A stretch of DNA of 64,000 bases from Spartobacteria bacterium LR76 (GCA_003054655.1 QAYZ01000016.1:992001-1056000), one strand, 5' to 3'. Shown: positions 43,931-54,162, numbered from the stretch's first letter. Translations and numbers: made by a program. The notes: a model not told the origin generated them from the letters alone.

Positions 43931-44575
43931 ATGGCAACACTCCCGGCAGCACCCGCCCCCGCTCGCGACCGCCTCATCCAGGCAGCGGGGGAGGTTTTTG
44001 GAGATCAGGGATTCGACGGGGCCACGGTGCGGGAGATCACGCGGCGTGCGAAGGTGAATCTCGCTGCGATCAATTACTACTTCCGCGACAAGGAGGAGCT
44101 CTACCTTGAGACTCTCAATCACGCGATGCGCACGATTTTCGTCCGCACCCAGCCTGAGGATCTGGGAACAACTCCCGCGGAGCAGCTCCTCGCCTATATC
44201 TCCGGCCTCCTCCAGCGCATTCTCAATCCCGCCCGGCCCGGCTGGCACGGCAAGCTGCTGGCCCGTGAGCTCACCTCGCCGTCGCGGCTCCTCAATGTCC
44301 TCGTGGAAACCTTCGTCCGGCCGCATCGCGACACCTTGCACAAGATCATCCGGAGCGCGGCCGACGGCCAACTCTCGGAGATGCAGGTCTCCCTCGCCGG
44401 AGCCAGTGTGATCGGCCAATGCCTCTACTACCGAAACTGTCGGGCGGTCTGCGAGCGCCTGTCTCCGGAGATCCTTGAGGCTCCCGACTACCTCGACCAT
44501 GTCGCCGCACATATCGCCGACTTTTCCCTCGCCGGCATCGCCGCCCAGGCAACATCCGCACCACGCCACCAATGA
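43931..44575 (+). CDS. TetR-family regulator (CerR-type C-terminal domain)
   Basis: A 214-residue repressor. The helix-turn-helix is in FGDQGFDGATVREITRRAKV followed by NLAAINYYFRDKEELYLETL. The C-terminal ligand domain (GWHGKLLARELTSPSRLL) resembles the CerR/CecR type, found with drug-efflux genes. Its stop overlaps the HlyD gene start by four bases (ATGA), so it is the first gene of the operon it probably represses, through the inverted repeat at 43882-43914. Confidence 0.92.
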   Translation: MATLPAAPAPARDRLIQAAGEVFGDQGFDGATVREITRRAKVNLAAINYYFRDKEELYLETLNHAMRTIFVRTQPEDLGTTPAEQLLAYISGLLQRILNPARPGWHGKLLARELTSPSRLLNVLVETFVRPHRDTLHKIIRSAADGQLSEMQVSLAGASVIGQCLYYRNCRAVCERLSPEILEAPDYLDHVAAHIADFSLAGIAAQATSAPRHQ

Positions 44576-45633
44576 GCACACCCCTTCCCTCTCCCGAATC
44601 CGACCCGGAGCCGAAACCCAGGCACCGGCTTCAACGTCGGTACTTCATCGCGCTCTTGGCCGCCATAGCTGCGGCGGCTTTTGTCATGTATTTTCTCAAT
44701 CGCGGGCTGGAATCCACGGACGATGCCTTCGTCGAGGCCCATATCCTCCAGGTCAGTCCGCAGATTGCCGGTCAGGTCAGCAACGTCCATGTCGACGACA
44801 ATCAGGAGGTGAAAGCGGGCGATCTCCTCGTCGAGATCGACCCAAGAGACAACCAGGCCATCTACGATTCCGCCGCCGCCAATCTCGCCTCAGCCCAAGC
44901 CAAGTACGCACAGGCTCAAGCGCAACTGAACATATCCGAGGCCGCGCTTCAGCAGGCGAAGTTTGAGGTCGAAAACGCTCAGGCCAACGCCGACAACACG
45001 GACAAGGAGCTCAAGCGCAGCCAGGAACTCCGCACCCGCGGCGTCATTTCCCAGCAGGATCTCGACAACTCCGACACCGCCCAAAGGACAGCCAAGGCGA
45101 CGCTCGACGGACGCAACAAGCGTGTCATCGCCGCCGATGCCGAGGTGACGATGAACCAGGCCGCAGTCAAGTCCGGCCAGGCCCAGGTGGAACTCGCCAA
45201 GGCCATGCTGGAGACCGCGAGACTGCGCCTTTCCTATAATAAAATCTACGCCCCGCAGGACGGACGTGTGACCCGCAAGAGCGTCGAGCCGGGCAATTAT
45301 GTGCAAACCGGCAGCGCGCTCATGGCCGTGGTTCCCCACGACGTCTGGGTGGTGGCCAACTACAAGGAGACGCAGCTCAATCACATGCGCAACGGTCAGC
45401 CGGTCGACATCAGGATCGATGCCTATCCGTCGCTTCATCTCACGGGACGGGTGGAAAGCATCCAGAAAGGCACGGGCGCGCGCTTCAGCCTCCTGCCGTC
45501 CGAGAACGCCACGGGCAACTACGTCAAGGTCGTGCAGCGTGTGCCGGTGAAAATCGTTTTCGACAAGCTGCCGACCGATACCCCGATCCTCGCTCCGGGC
45601 ATGTCGGTCATTCCCGTAGTCAATACGCGCTGA
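44572..45633 (+). CDS. EmrA-like HlyD-family adaptor
   Basis: A 353-residue membrane-fusion protein with one N-terminal helix (RYFIALLAAIAAAAFVMYFL), two lipoyl half-motifs (VSPQIAGQVSNVHVDDNQEV and YAPQDGRVTRKSVEPGNY) and a long coiled-coil hairpin rich in Ala and Gln between them (residues 90-200). With the following MFS pump it would form an EmrAB-type tripartite exporter. No outer-membrane component is present here. Confidence 0.93.
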   Translation: MSTPLPSPESDPEPKPRHRLQRRYFIALLAAIAAAAFVMYFLNRGLESTDDAFVEAHILQVSPQIAGQVSNVHVDDNQEVKAGDLLVEIDPRDNQAIYDSAAANLASAQAKYAQAQAQLNISEAALQQAKFEVENAQANADNTDKELKRSQELRTRGVISQQDLDNSDTAQRTAKATLDGRNKRVIAADAEVTMNQAAVKSGQAQVELAKAMLETARLRLSYNKIYAPQDGRVTRKSVEPGNYVQTGSALMAVVPHDVWVVANYKETQLNHMRNGQPVDIRIDAYPSLHLTGRVESIQKGTGARFSLLPSENATGNYVKVVQRVPVKIVFDKLPTDTPILAPGMSVIPVVNTR

Positions 45634-45637
45634 CCGC

Positions 45638-47203
45638 TTGAATACCCCGTCGGGAGACAAGGTGAACCCCTGGGTGGTGACGGTCGTCATCTCCCTGGCC
45701 ACGTTCATGGAAGTGCTGGATACCAGCATCGCCAATGTATCGCTCAGCCACATCGCAGGCGGACTCGCGGCGGGACTCGACGAGAGCACATGGGTACTGA
45801 CCACCTATCTCGTCGCCAATGCCGTGATGATGCCCATCAGCGGATGGCTCAGCACCATTTTCGGCACGAAGCGGTTTTACATGACCTGCGTGGCGGTCTT
45901 CACCGCGAGTTCGCTGCTCTGCGGCATGGCACCCACGCTGAACTGGCTGATCGCCTTCCGCCTGATTCAGGGCATCGGAGGCGCTGGCATGGCTCCGGTC
46001 GTGCAGGCGATGCTGGCCGACATCTTTCCACCCGAGAAACGAGGGATGGCGTTTTCCGTCTACGGGCTATCCGTCGTCTTTGCCCCGGCCATCGGCCCCA
46101 CGCTCGGCGGATGGATCACGGACAACTACAGTTGGCACTGGATCTTTCTCATCAACGTCCCCGTCGGCATCATCTCGCTCATGCTCACGGCAGTGCTGGT
46201 GAGCGAACCCGAAGCGGCCAAGGTGGAACGAGCCCGGGTATTCCGCAACGGCCTGCGGGTTGACTGGATCGGTTTCTTTCTCGCCGTCGTCGGCATCGGG
46301 TGCCTCGAGTTGTTTGTCGATCGTGGCGAGCGCAGCGACTGGTTTTCCTCCCCTGCGATTCTCACCGCAGCCGTCATCTCGGGCGTCAGTCTTCTGACCC
46401 TGGTTTTTTGGGAGATCCGGCAAAAGGAGCCGATCGTCGACATTCCATTATTGAAGCTCCCTTCGTTCCTTGCCTCGTTCATCACGATGTTTTTCATGGG
46501 CTTCATTCTCTTTGGCACGACCGCCCTGCTTCCGCAGTTCCTGGAGCAACTCCTCGGCTACACCGCCCAGCAGGCAGGGCTGGCCCTCACGGCGGGCGGA
46601 GTTTTCCTCATGTTCATGATGCCGCTGGTGGGCGGAGTGCTCATCCCCAGGTTCCCGGCGAAGTATCTGGTCGCTGTGGGACTGGTCATTCTGGCGGCGT
46701 CGCTGTTCAATATGACCCGGTTCAACCTGGGCATCAGCTTCGACATGGCCGTCCAGGCGCGTATTTTCCAGGTGGCGGGCATCGCCCTGATCTTTGCCCC
46801 CATCACACAGGCGGCTTACAACGGACTGCCCCCCGGGAAAAACAACAACGCCTCGGCTCTGATCAACCTTGCCCGCAACCTCGGCGGCAGTATTGGCATC
46901 GCCGTTTGCAGTACGATCATCGCCAGGCGGGGCCAGTTTCACCAGAGTCGTATCGTGGAGCATGTCTCGGCCTTTGACACGGAAACGCAAAATGCGCTGG
47001 CCCATTTGAAGGCCCTCCTTCCGCATGATCCGTCATCCCTGCAGCCGCTCCGCTACATCTATGGCGAGGTTCAGCGACAGGCGGGCATGCTTTCGTACAT
47101 CGACGCCTTCTGGCTCATGGGCATCCTGACGCTGCTCGTCCTGCCTCTCGCCTTTCTCCTCCGCCAGAGCCATGGCCGCAGCGATGCCCCGGTCGGGCAT
47201 TGA
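45638..47203 (+). CDS. EmrB/QacA-type MFS drug exporter (DHA2)
   Basis: A 521-residue transporter with about 14 membrane helices. Family motifs are VLDTSIANVSLSHIAGGL in helix 1, RLIQGIGGAGMAPVVQAML in the region of motif A/B, and APAIGPTLGGWITDNYSWHW (motif C) in helix 5. It uses the proton gradient to expel drugs or related compounds. The start is probably TTG at 45638, four bases after the adaptor stop; a GTG at 45662 is the alternative. It is the third gene of the TetR operon. Confidence 0.93.
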   Translation: MNTPSGDKVNPWVVTVVISLATFMEVLDTSIANVSLSHIAGGLAAGLDESTWVLTTYLVANAVMMPISGWLSTIFGTKRFYMTCVAVFTASSLLCGMAPTLNWLIAFRLIQGIGGAGMAPVVQAMLADIFPPEKRGMAFSVYGLSVVFAPAIGPTLGGWITDNYSWHWIFLINVPVGIISLMLTAVLVSEPEAAKVERARVFRNGLRVDWIGFFLAVVGIGCLELFVDRGERSDWFSSPAILTAAVISGVSLLTLVFWEIRQKEPIVDIPLLKLPSFLASFITMFFMGFILFGTTALLPQFLEQLLGYTAQQAGLALTAGGVFLMFMMPLVGGVLIPRFPAKYLVAVGLVILAASLFNMTRFNLGISFDMAVQARIFQVAGIALIFAPITQAAYNGLPPGKNNNASALINLARNLGGSIGIAVCSTIIARRGQFHQSRIVEHVSAFDTETQNALAHLKALLPHDPSSLQPLRYIYGEVQRQAGMLSYIDAFWLMGILTLLVLPLAFLLRQSHGRSDAPVGH

Positions 47204-47257
47204 TTTCGGGGGAAAACGAGTGACATTGCCCGCGATTTCTGCGACTGGCATGGCCCA

Positions 47258-49897
47258 ATGCCTGAAGCGGAATCTGAACGCATTCTAGCTCGCGACCAGG
47301 GCCGGGAGAGCTGGGACCTCTGGGGACCCTATCTCCCCGAGCGCCAATGGGGTACGGTTCGCGAGGATTACTCGGCCAATGGCGATGCCTGGACGTACTT
47401 CCCCCACGACCATGCCCGCTCCCGCGCCTACCGATGGGGCGAGGATGGGTTGCTCGGCATTTGCGACAGCGACTGCCGGCTGTGTTTCTCGGTGGCCTTC
47501 TGGAACGGGAAAGATCCCATCCTGAAGGAACGCCCCTTCGGCCTCTCCAATCCCGAGGGCAACCACGGCGAGGACATCAAGGACTACTTTTACCACCTCG
47601 ACAACACGCCGACGCACAGCTTCATGCGCGGCCTGTACAAGTACCCGCAGGCGGAGTTTCCCTACCATCAGCTCCGCGAGGCCAACGCCGGGCGCTCAAA
47701 GCTGGAGCCTGAGTACGAGCTAGTCGATACGGGAATCTTCAACGAAGGCCGGTATTTCGACATCGTGATCGAGTATGCGAAGTTTTCGCCTACGGACATC
47801 GCGGTCCGCATTATTGCGACCAACCGTGGCCCGGAGGCTGCCCCGCTCACGATCCTTCCCACCTTGTGGTTCCGCAACACCTGGTCCTGGGGCGAGGAAG
47901 GCGTCGCCACTCCGGAGATGCATCTCACTCCGGATGGCTCGATCCGCGCGACGCCATGGGGGCTGCCGGTACATCAGCTCTATGGCGACAAGCCGGATGA
48001 AGTCCTCTTCACCGAGAACGAGACAAACAACCAGCGGCTCTTCAACGCACCCAACGCGACTCAGTACGTAAAAGACGCGTTTCACGAATATATCGTGAAT
48101 GGAAAGACGGATGCGGTGAACCCCGCCAACAGCGGGACGAAGAGCGCCATGGTCTTCCGCCGTACAGTGGAACCCGGGCAAAGCACGGTGGTGAATCTTC
48201 GCCTGACCGAACATCCCCAGCCAGCGCCATTCAGCCCGGAATTTGACGCGCTCTTCAAGCTGCGCGAGGACGAGAGCACAGAGTTTTACAAGACACTCGC
48301 TCCCGGAGCTTCCGATGAGGATCTCCGTATCCAAAAGAGCGCGCTGGCCGGCCTGCTGTGGTGCAAGAAGTTCTACTTCTTCCCCGTGCTGCTCTGGCTG
48401 GAGGGCGACCCCACCATGCCGAAGCCTCCGGCCGAGCGATGGAAGCTGCCCAATGCTTTCTGGAAGGAAATGCATGCCCACGACGTCATCTCGATGCCGG
48501 ACTGCTGGGAGTACCCGTATTTCTGCGCCTGGGATCTGATGTTCCAGTCGGTCGCCTTTTCGCTTATCGACTCGGAGACGGCGAAGAAGCAAAACCTGCT
48601 GCTGCGCGGCGAGCGCTACACCTCGCCAAGCTCGCAGATGCCCGCCTATGAATGGGCGCTTTCCGATGCCAACCCGCCCATTGGCGGCTGGGCCTCCTGG
48701 CGCATCTACTCCATCGAGCGAGGCATGAAGGGCTCCGGCGACCGGGTGTATCTCAAGCGCGCCTTTAACAAGCTCCTCATGGGCTACTCGTGGTGGGCCA
48801 ATCGCGTCGACCAGACGGGAGACAATGTCTTCGAGGGCGGCTTCCTCGGGTTGGACAATATCGGTGTCTTTGACCGCCGCTATCCCCTGCCCGACGGCAG
48901 CCGTATCGAGCAAAGCGATGGCACCGCATGGATGGCGACATTCTCGCTCAACATGCTCAACATCGCGCTCGAACTCGCCCGCGAAGATCCCGTCTACGAG
49001 GATATCGCCGACAAGTTCCTCAATGATTTCATCTACCTCGCAGCGTCGGTAAACGCCAGGGGTACGCACGGCTTCAGCCTCTGGGACGATGAAGACGGCT
49101 TTTACTATGACGTGCTCCGCCGACCCGACGGCTCGGTGGAATACCTGCGCACGCGCTCCATCGCCGGGCTCACCCCGCTCTTTGCGGTCGAGAGCTTCGG
49201 CTCCGAAGTGGCGGATTTGTTCCCGCTCATGCGCAAGCGCATCGAGTATTTCCAGAAACACCGTCCGCATCTGCTCGACGAGCTCCACCACATCGGCAAG
49301 GAAATCGATGGTCGCCGCCTCGTCTCCCTTGTGCCGCCGGAGCGTCTGCGCCGCATCTGCGAAAGGCTTTTCGATGAAAACGAGTTTCTCTCGCCCCATG
49401 GCATCCGGGCGCTGTCGCGGTATTACCTCGACCATCCGTATACCTTTACCGAGGGTTCGGAAACCGAGACCCTGAGCTACAGCCCGGCGGACAGCCCGGT
49501 GGGAATGTTCGGAGGAAATTCCAACTGGCGCGGGCCGGTGTGGATTCCCATGAACTACCTGCTCATTGAGGCCCTGCAAAAATTCGGCTTCTACTTTGGG
49601 GACACCTTCAAGGTGGAATTCCCCACTGGCAGCGGCAACGAGATGAACCTCTGGGACATCTCGCTGGAGCTACAGAAGCGTCTCGTCTCGATTTTCCAGG
49701 AGGATGAAAATGGCAGGCGCGCCTTCAATGGCGACGTCGAACTCTTCCAGAATGACCCGCACTGGAAAGACCTGCTGATATTCAATGAATACTTCAACGG
49801 CGACACCGGAGCCGGAGTCGGAGCCAGCCATCAAACTGGCTGGACCGCGCTCATAGCCAAGATGATCCGCCAGATTCACACGTTCCAAGCCGATTAA
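47258..49897 (+). CDS. GH63-family glycosyl hydrolase (MGH1-like)
   Basis: An 879-residue cytoplasmic protein with an N-terminal beta-sandwich (residues 1-380) and an (alpha/alpha)6 barrel. Catalytic-region stretches are YFCAWDLMFQSVAFSLID, LSDANPPIGGWASWRIY, and NSNWRGPVWIPMNYLLIEAL with GETETLSYSPAD-like context before it. The family includes alpha-glucosidases and mannosylglycerate or glucosylglycerate hydrolases. The specificity here is unknown. The SDR gene follows after 19 bases, and the two probably form an operon. Confidence 0.88.
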   Translation: MPEAESERILARDQGRESWDLWGPYLPERQWGTVREDYSANGDAWTYFPHDHARSRAYRWGEDGLLGICDSDCRLCFSVAFWNGKDPILKERPFGLSNPEGNHGEDIKDYFYHLDNTPTHSFMRGLYKYPQAEFPYHQLREANAGRSKLEPEYELVDTGIFNEGRYFDIVIEYAKFSPTDIAVRIIATNRGPEAAPLTILPTLWFRNTWSWGEEGVATPEMHLTPDGSIRATPWGLPVHQLYGDKPDEVLFTENETNNQRLFNAPNATQYVKDAFHEYIVNGKTDAVNPANSGTKSAMVFRRTVEPGQSTVVNLRLTEHPQPAPFSPEFDALFKLREDESTEFYKTLAPGASDEDLRIQKSALAGLLWCKKFYFFPVLLWLEGDPTMPKPPAERWKLPNAFWKEMHAHDVISMPDCWEYPYFCAWDLMFQSVAFSLIDSETAKKQNLLLRGERYTSPSSQMPAYEWALSDANPPIGGWASWRIYSIERGMKGSGDRVYLKRAFNKLLMGYSWWANRVDQTGDNVFEGGFLGLDNIGVFDRRYPLPDGSRIEQSDGTAWMATFSLNMLNIALELAREDPVYEDIADKFLNDFIYLAASVNARGTHGFSLWDDEDGFYYDVLRRPDGSVEYLRTRSIAGLTPLFAVESFGSEVADLFPLMRKRIEYFQKHRPHLLDELHHIGKEIDGRRLVSLVPPERLRRICERLFDENEFLSPHGIRALSRYYLDHPYTFTEGSETETLSYSPADSPVGMFGGNSNWRGPVWIPMNYLLIEALQKFGFYFGDTFKVEFPTGSGNEMNLWDISLELQKRLVSIFQEDENGRRAFNGDVELFQNDPHWKDLLIFNEYFNGDTGAGVGASHQTGWTALIAKMIRQIHTFQAD

Positions 49898-49916
49898 CCC
49901 AACCCACTCCACATCT

Positions 49917-50684
49917 ATGAAACTCGAAGGAAAAGTCGCCCTCGTCACCGGCAGCGCCCAAGGCATCGGCCAGGCCATCGCAATCCGTCTCGCCAAGGAA
50001 GGCGCAGACATCATCATCGACGACCGCCTCGGCAACACCGGAGCGCAGGAAACCTGCAAGGAGATCGAGGCCCTCGGCCGTCGCTCCGTCGTCGTCGGAG
50101 GCGACCTCGCCAATCTGGCCGACAACCGCCGCCTCATCACCGAGGGCGTGTCGAACCTCGGCAAGATCGACATCCTCGTCAACAACGCCGGAGTCGAGAA
50201 GGGCGCGGACTTCTGGAATGTCACCGAGGCCGATTACGACTTCGTGATCAATATCAACCTGAAGGGCACGTATTTCCTCACCCAGGATTTCGTAAACCAC
50301 CTCCGCGATACGAAGCGCGGCGGCAAGATCATCAACATCAGCTCGGTGCATGAGGAGCTTCCCTTCCCGCACTTCTCGACCTATTGCGCGAGCAAGGGGG
50401 CGCTGAAGATGCTTTGCCGCGATCTTTCGATCGAGCTGGCCCCTCTCGGTATCACGATCAACAACATCGCTCCCGGCGCGATCGAGACTCCGATCAATAC
50501 CAAGCTCCTCAACAGCCCAGACCTCATGAAGGCCCTGCTGAGCAACATCCCGCTGAATCGCCTCGGCAAACCCGGTGACGTCGCGGGCGTGGCCGCGTTC
50601 CTCGCCTCGGAGGATGCGGATTACATCACCGGCACGACGATCGTCGTCGATGGCGGCCTGCTCTGGGACTACTCCGAGCAGTAA
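49917..50684 (+). CDS. Short-chain dehydrogenase (glucose 1-dehydrogenase-like)
   Basis: A 255-residue classical SDR. The cofactor motif is VTGSAQGIGQAIAIRLAKEG, NNAG is at ILVNNAGVEKG, and the catalytic residues are Ser in INISSVHEELPF and Tyr/Lys in YCASKGALKML. The C-terminal end DADYITGTTIVVDGGLLWDY is typical of the glucose 1-dehydrogenase subgroup. The nearby GH63 gene suggests that it oxidises a sugar released by that enzyme, but this is inference. Confidence 0.92.
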   Translation: MKLEGKVALVTGSAQGIGQAIAIRLAKEGADIIIDDRLGNTGAQETCKEIEALGRRSVVVGGDLANLADNRRLITEGVSNLGKIDILVNNAGVEKGADFWNVTEADYDFVININLKGTYFLTQDFVNHLRDTKRGGKIINISSVHEELPFPHFSTYCASKGALKMLCRDLSIELAPLGITINNIAPGAIETPINTKLLNSPDLMKALLSNIPLNRLGKPGDVAGVAAFLASEDADYITGTTIVVDGGLLWDYSEQ

Positions 50685-50691
50685 GGAAAAC

Positions 50692-53004
50692 CTAGTGCGA
50701 GGCGGCGGCCCGGAAGTCCGGCCCCGCCTCCTCCGCCTGCGCCTGGGCTCTGCGCGCGGTGATTTTCACAAAGAGCCACATTCCTCCCACATAGGCAAAC
50801 GTCGCAAAGGGGATCAGGATGCCCTCCCAGGTGGGATAAAGGCCCAGCCATACGCCCATCCACGAAGGCAGTTCCAAGCCAGGAATCGGATGCACCGGCA
50901 GCCAGCCCACCGTCTGGAAAAGGCGGGTGGTCGAACCCAGGAAGGTGAACAGCACGAAGATCACCAGCACGCCCGTAACGACGAGCATCTTGCGGTAAGG
51001 CAGCTTGGCGCCGATGGCGAAGACCGCCACGCCAAGTGTTCCAATCAGCAGGAAGCCGATGAGCAAACCCAGAGACACGGCTTTCATTCCGGCCTCCAGA
51101 ATGAGCGACTGCATGAAGAGCGTCGTCTCAAAACCTTCGCGGAAGATCGTCATGAAGCCAACCCCCATGAGGGCGAGATTTTCCCAGCGGGTGGCGCGTT
51201 TGCGTTGAGCGGCCTTGCTCAGGTCGCGCAGGCGGGCGTTCCATCCCGTCCAGTAATATTTGTGGAACACCCAGTTGGTCACCATGAGCAGAATGATCAC
51301 GGCAATGACCGAAATCACGGCCTCCAGTGTCTCCCCGTAGCGGGAAAGCCCCTGGAGCAATGTCTTGGATGCGGCAAACAGTCCGGCGCTCGCGCCCAGG
51401 GCCAGCCATGCCCCCAGGCCGATCCGACGGCGGATTCCCGCATTCTCCGGCCCGCGCAGCCCTGCGAGCAAGGCGGCCAGGATCACGACCGCCTCCAGAC
51501 CCTCACGGGATACGATCAGCACCGTGCTGATCGTCGCCGCCATCGGCGAGAGGCCCACCTTGACCAGAGCGGCGCATTCATCGAGAGCATCCAGAGCGTG
51601 CTCGTACGCTCCGCTCAGCGTCTCCCCCTTGGCCCGGCTGTCGAGGGCGGCCTTGATGCCAGGCTGGCCGGGAGTGCCGTCGAGAAATGTCTTTTCCGCC
51701 TTGATGGCGAGCTGCGGATCACGAGGCAGGGCGCGCGATTCGATCTCCAGGTCAAAACTCGCGTAGGCGTCGACTCGCAGTTGCTCGGCCTTGCGCCACT
51801 GGCCATCCATCGCGGCCGCCAGGGACTGGCCGAGAAGGGAGCGAATCTCCAATACCGTCTCCGTGACCACATCGGCTCCCGTACCGGCCTTCTTCAGGGC
51901 AAGGCCAAACTCCTTTTGCAGCAGCGAAGAGATCTCCTTTACGTCCCCCTCGATCTCGGAAAGCGCCACCTTGCGATTGATGCCCGACTCCAGCTTTTCA
52001 AAGCCGGCGAGCAGAGCGCTTCCGTATTGACTCAGCGCCTCCGCCTTGGTCTGGCGCCAGACCGGCATGAGTTCATTGACGATCTGCCCCGCCTGAATAG
52101 TGAAAGTCTTGGCCTCGCGATACTCGATCGGGATGACGATCTCTCCATCCCTCACCCCCGACTGATATTCCATCGGGATCAGGCGCAAGAGCTTCAGGAC
52201 GATGCGTTCGCGGCGCTGAACGTCCTCCGCAGAGAGAAGATTCGGATAACCAGCCTCCAGCGCGAGCCGCCATTCGGATACCAGCTTGGGCAGCTCTGTG
52301 TTTCCTGTGGTGGCGGCATCGACCAACTGCGCGGCAGTCACCCCGGACGAGTTCGCCGGCGGCCTGGCCCCGACGAGAGCGAGGATTGAGGACGGTATTA
52401 AAGAAAGCTGCTCGATCTCCGCCGAGCGGGAGGCGATCAACTGCGGTGTCGCCCGTCCGTCGAGGACCAGGCGATACAGGGCATCGCTCTTCTCCCGGGC
52501 GCGGGTGATCTGCCAGAGGACGTACTCCTTGGCCAGAAGCTGCGCCACCTGCTCGCGATGGATACCCTCGCCGCCGAGCCGCTGCAGGGCAAGAGCGCCT
52601 TCCACCGCGCTGACATACTTCGGCAGCTTGATGATGGCACGCCACTCGCGGGCCTTCTCAACGTCCCCCTCCGAAAGCACGGCCAGCATCTGAAGCGCCG
52701 CCACGTGCTGGAGGCGCGCCTGCAAGTTGCCCAGCGATTGCGCGGCTTCAGCCTGGGAAAAATCCTCCGGCTGGTTCCACATCTCCCTGGCGGCGGGATC
52801 AGTCAGGTCGGGCAAAAATGCCGCTCTGGCCGCCTGGATGCGGGCCTCGTCCTCGCTCGACCAGCGATTCCCATGCAGGTCGAGCAGGCTCTCGTCGATC
52901 ACCCCTTGCAGGGAGCTGACATCATCAATGACATCCGCGCGGGATGACAGGACGGTCAGTCCCAAGACGCCCGCCAGGAGGACGGCTTTTGCGAGGGTAG
53001 GCAT
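50692..53004 (-). CDS. FTR1-family iron permease with long exported N-terminal domain
   Basis: A 770-residue protein. A signal peptide (AKAVLLAGVLGLTVLSSRAD) is followed by about 460 residues of helical periplasmic domain, then a seven-helix FTR1 permease. The two iron-binding REGxE motifs are SREGLEAVVI near residue 501 and FREGFETTLF near 638. FTR1 permeases import ferric iron, or ferrous iron with an oxidase partner. The large N-terminal domain is longer than in EfeU. The gene follows the EfeO-like gene by 15 bases on the same strand. Confidence 0.9.
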   Translation of the reverse strand: MPTLAKAVLLAGVLGLTVLSSRADVIDDVSSLQGVIDESLLDLHGNRWSSEDEARIQAARAAFLPDLTDPAAREMWNQPEDFSQAEAAQSLGNLQARLQHVAALQMLAVLSEGDVEKAREWRAIIKLPKYVSAVEGALALQRLGGEGIHREQVAQLLAKEYVLWQITRAREKSDALYRLVLDGRATPQLIASRSAEIEQLSLIPSSILALVGARPPANSSGVTAAQLVDAATTGNTELPKLVSEWRLALEAGYPNLLSAEDVQRRERIVLKLLRLIPMEYQSGVRDGEIVIPIEYREAKTFTIQAGQIVNELMPVWRQTKAEALSQYGSALLAGFEKLESGINRKVALSEIEGDVKEISSLLQKEFGLALKKAGTGADVVTETVLEIRSLLGQSLAAAMDGQWRKAEQLRVDAYASFDLEIESRALPRDPQLAIKAEKTFLDGTPGQPGIKAALDSRAKGETLSGAYEHALDALDECAALVKVGLSPMAATISTVLIVSREGLEAVVILAALLAGLRGPENAGIRRRIGLGAWLALGASAGLFAASKTLLQGLSRYGETLEAVISVIAVIILLMVTNWVFHKYYWTGWNARLRDLSKAAQRKRATRWENLALMGVGFMTIFREGFETTLFMQSLILEAGMKAVSLGLLIGFLLIGTLGVAVFAIGAKLPYRKMLVVTGVLVIFVLFTFLGSTTRLFQTVGWLPVHPIPGLELPSWMGVWLGLYPTWEGILIPFATFAYVGGMWLFVKITARRAQAQAEEAGPDFRAAASH

Positions 53005-53019
53005 GTCTGGACCTGCGTT

Positions 53020-54036
53020 TTAGCTCTGCACCTTGACGCCGGAAACTGCGGCGCTCTGCTCGATCTGAGGCACGAGCTTGTCCGTCTTTTCCTTCGCCTG
53101 GGTGGCGAGTTCGTCGATTTCAGCAGCGGAAATCTCGCCCTGCTTCTCGCGCTTTTCGATGAGGTCGAGGAAGTGCTGGATTTCGTCAAAACCGGAGACC
53201 ACCGACTTGGCGAGCGCCTTGTCCTTGGCGGCGACACCGGATTTCACGGCATCGTACATGACTTCGCAACTGCTCATGATGCCGCGCATGTCGGAGATAC
53301 GGCTCACCGCCTGAAACCGGCCCGACTTCTCCGCCGAGTAGCGGGATTCCTTCCAATCTTCAAAGTAATCGGAGAGCGTCGGCGTCATCACGACCATCGC
53401 GCCGAAACAATCATTCACCGAGGCATTCCAGGCCTTGGCGTCGGCCACGAGTTCGCCGATTTTCTTGTTCACGTCCTTGGCTGCGGCCACGAGTACCTCG
53501 GGCTTCGGCATGGTCTTGTTGTCTCCCACCGGGACCACCCAGCGCTTTTCTCCCCCCCACAGGGTCGGCTCGATGATGTAGGTAAAAAGAGCCCCTTGCT
53601 TGTCGATCTTCTTGCCATTGCCGAGATCGAGCACGACGGGCGCGACACCATCCGGACCTTCCGAGGCCGGCACACCGGCATCGAGATAGATATCGTAATC
53701 AGCCATCGACTCCACGCCTGCCACGATGCCCTCGACAGTCTCGTACCCAAAGCTGTCCATCGCCTTGTAGTCCTCCTGCATCTTTCCAACCAGGGCGTCC
53801 ATTTTCTTGGAGTCCGCCTTGTAGGCCGCCTCAACAGAATTGCCATTGGCCGCCACGATCGCCGCGTAAGCCTCGCTGTTTTTCACAAAGTCCTCCGAGG
53901 CTTTCTGCACGCGCTCCAAGCGATCGAGGAGATATTTTTTCACGCTGGCAGCCGTGGCCGGGGTCTCCTGGGCCTGAACGAAGCCGCAGATAGCCAAAGT
54001 CAGCACTCCAACTCTTAGGAAAGACGAAAACTTCAT
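53020..54036 (-). CDS. Exported EfeO/imelysin-like periplasmic protein
   Basis: A 338-residue exported protein with a signal peptide (MKFSSFLRVGVLTLAICGFV, cut after QAQ). The mature part is nearly all helical, resembling the four-helix-bundle EfeO/imelysin (Algp7) group. The usual HxxE metal motif is not obvious; ESMADYDIYLDAGVP occupies the corresponding area. Position directly upstream of the FTR1 gene suggests that it delivers iron or senses it in the periplasm. No EfeB peroxidase is nearby. The upstream frame to 54177 is not coding. Confidence 0.62.
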   Translation of the reverse strand: MKFSSFLRVGVLTLAICGFVQAQETPATAASVKKYLLDRLERVQKASEDFVKNSEAYAAIVAANGNSVEAAYKADSKKMDALVGKMQEDYKAMDSFGYETVEGIVAGVESMADYDIYLDAGVPASEGPDGVAPVVLDLGNGKKIDKQGALFTYIIEPTLWGGEKRWVVPVGDNKTMPKPEVLVAAAKDVNKKIGELVADAKAWNASVNDCFGAMVVMTPTLSDYFEDWKESRYSAEKSGRFQAVSRISDMRGIMSSCEVMYDAVKSGVAAKDKALAKSVVSGFDEIQHFLDLIEKREKQGEISAAEIDELATQAKEKTDKLVPQIEQSAAVSGVKVQS

Positions 54037-54162
54037 ATTGAGATTGAGTCGCACTCTTAACCACTCCCGAACGCTTTGCGAGGGAAAAATTTGGCGATGA
54101 ATTGCGACAAAAAGACGGGGATTTGCTCTTGAGATCACGTTTCTCGCGGAGAAACTGACCAC

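Noticed and set aside
47720-49579. Minus-strand frame of 619 codons opposite the GH63 gene
   Set aside because: Antisense to a gene with recognisable domains; no signal, motif or operon context supports it.
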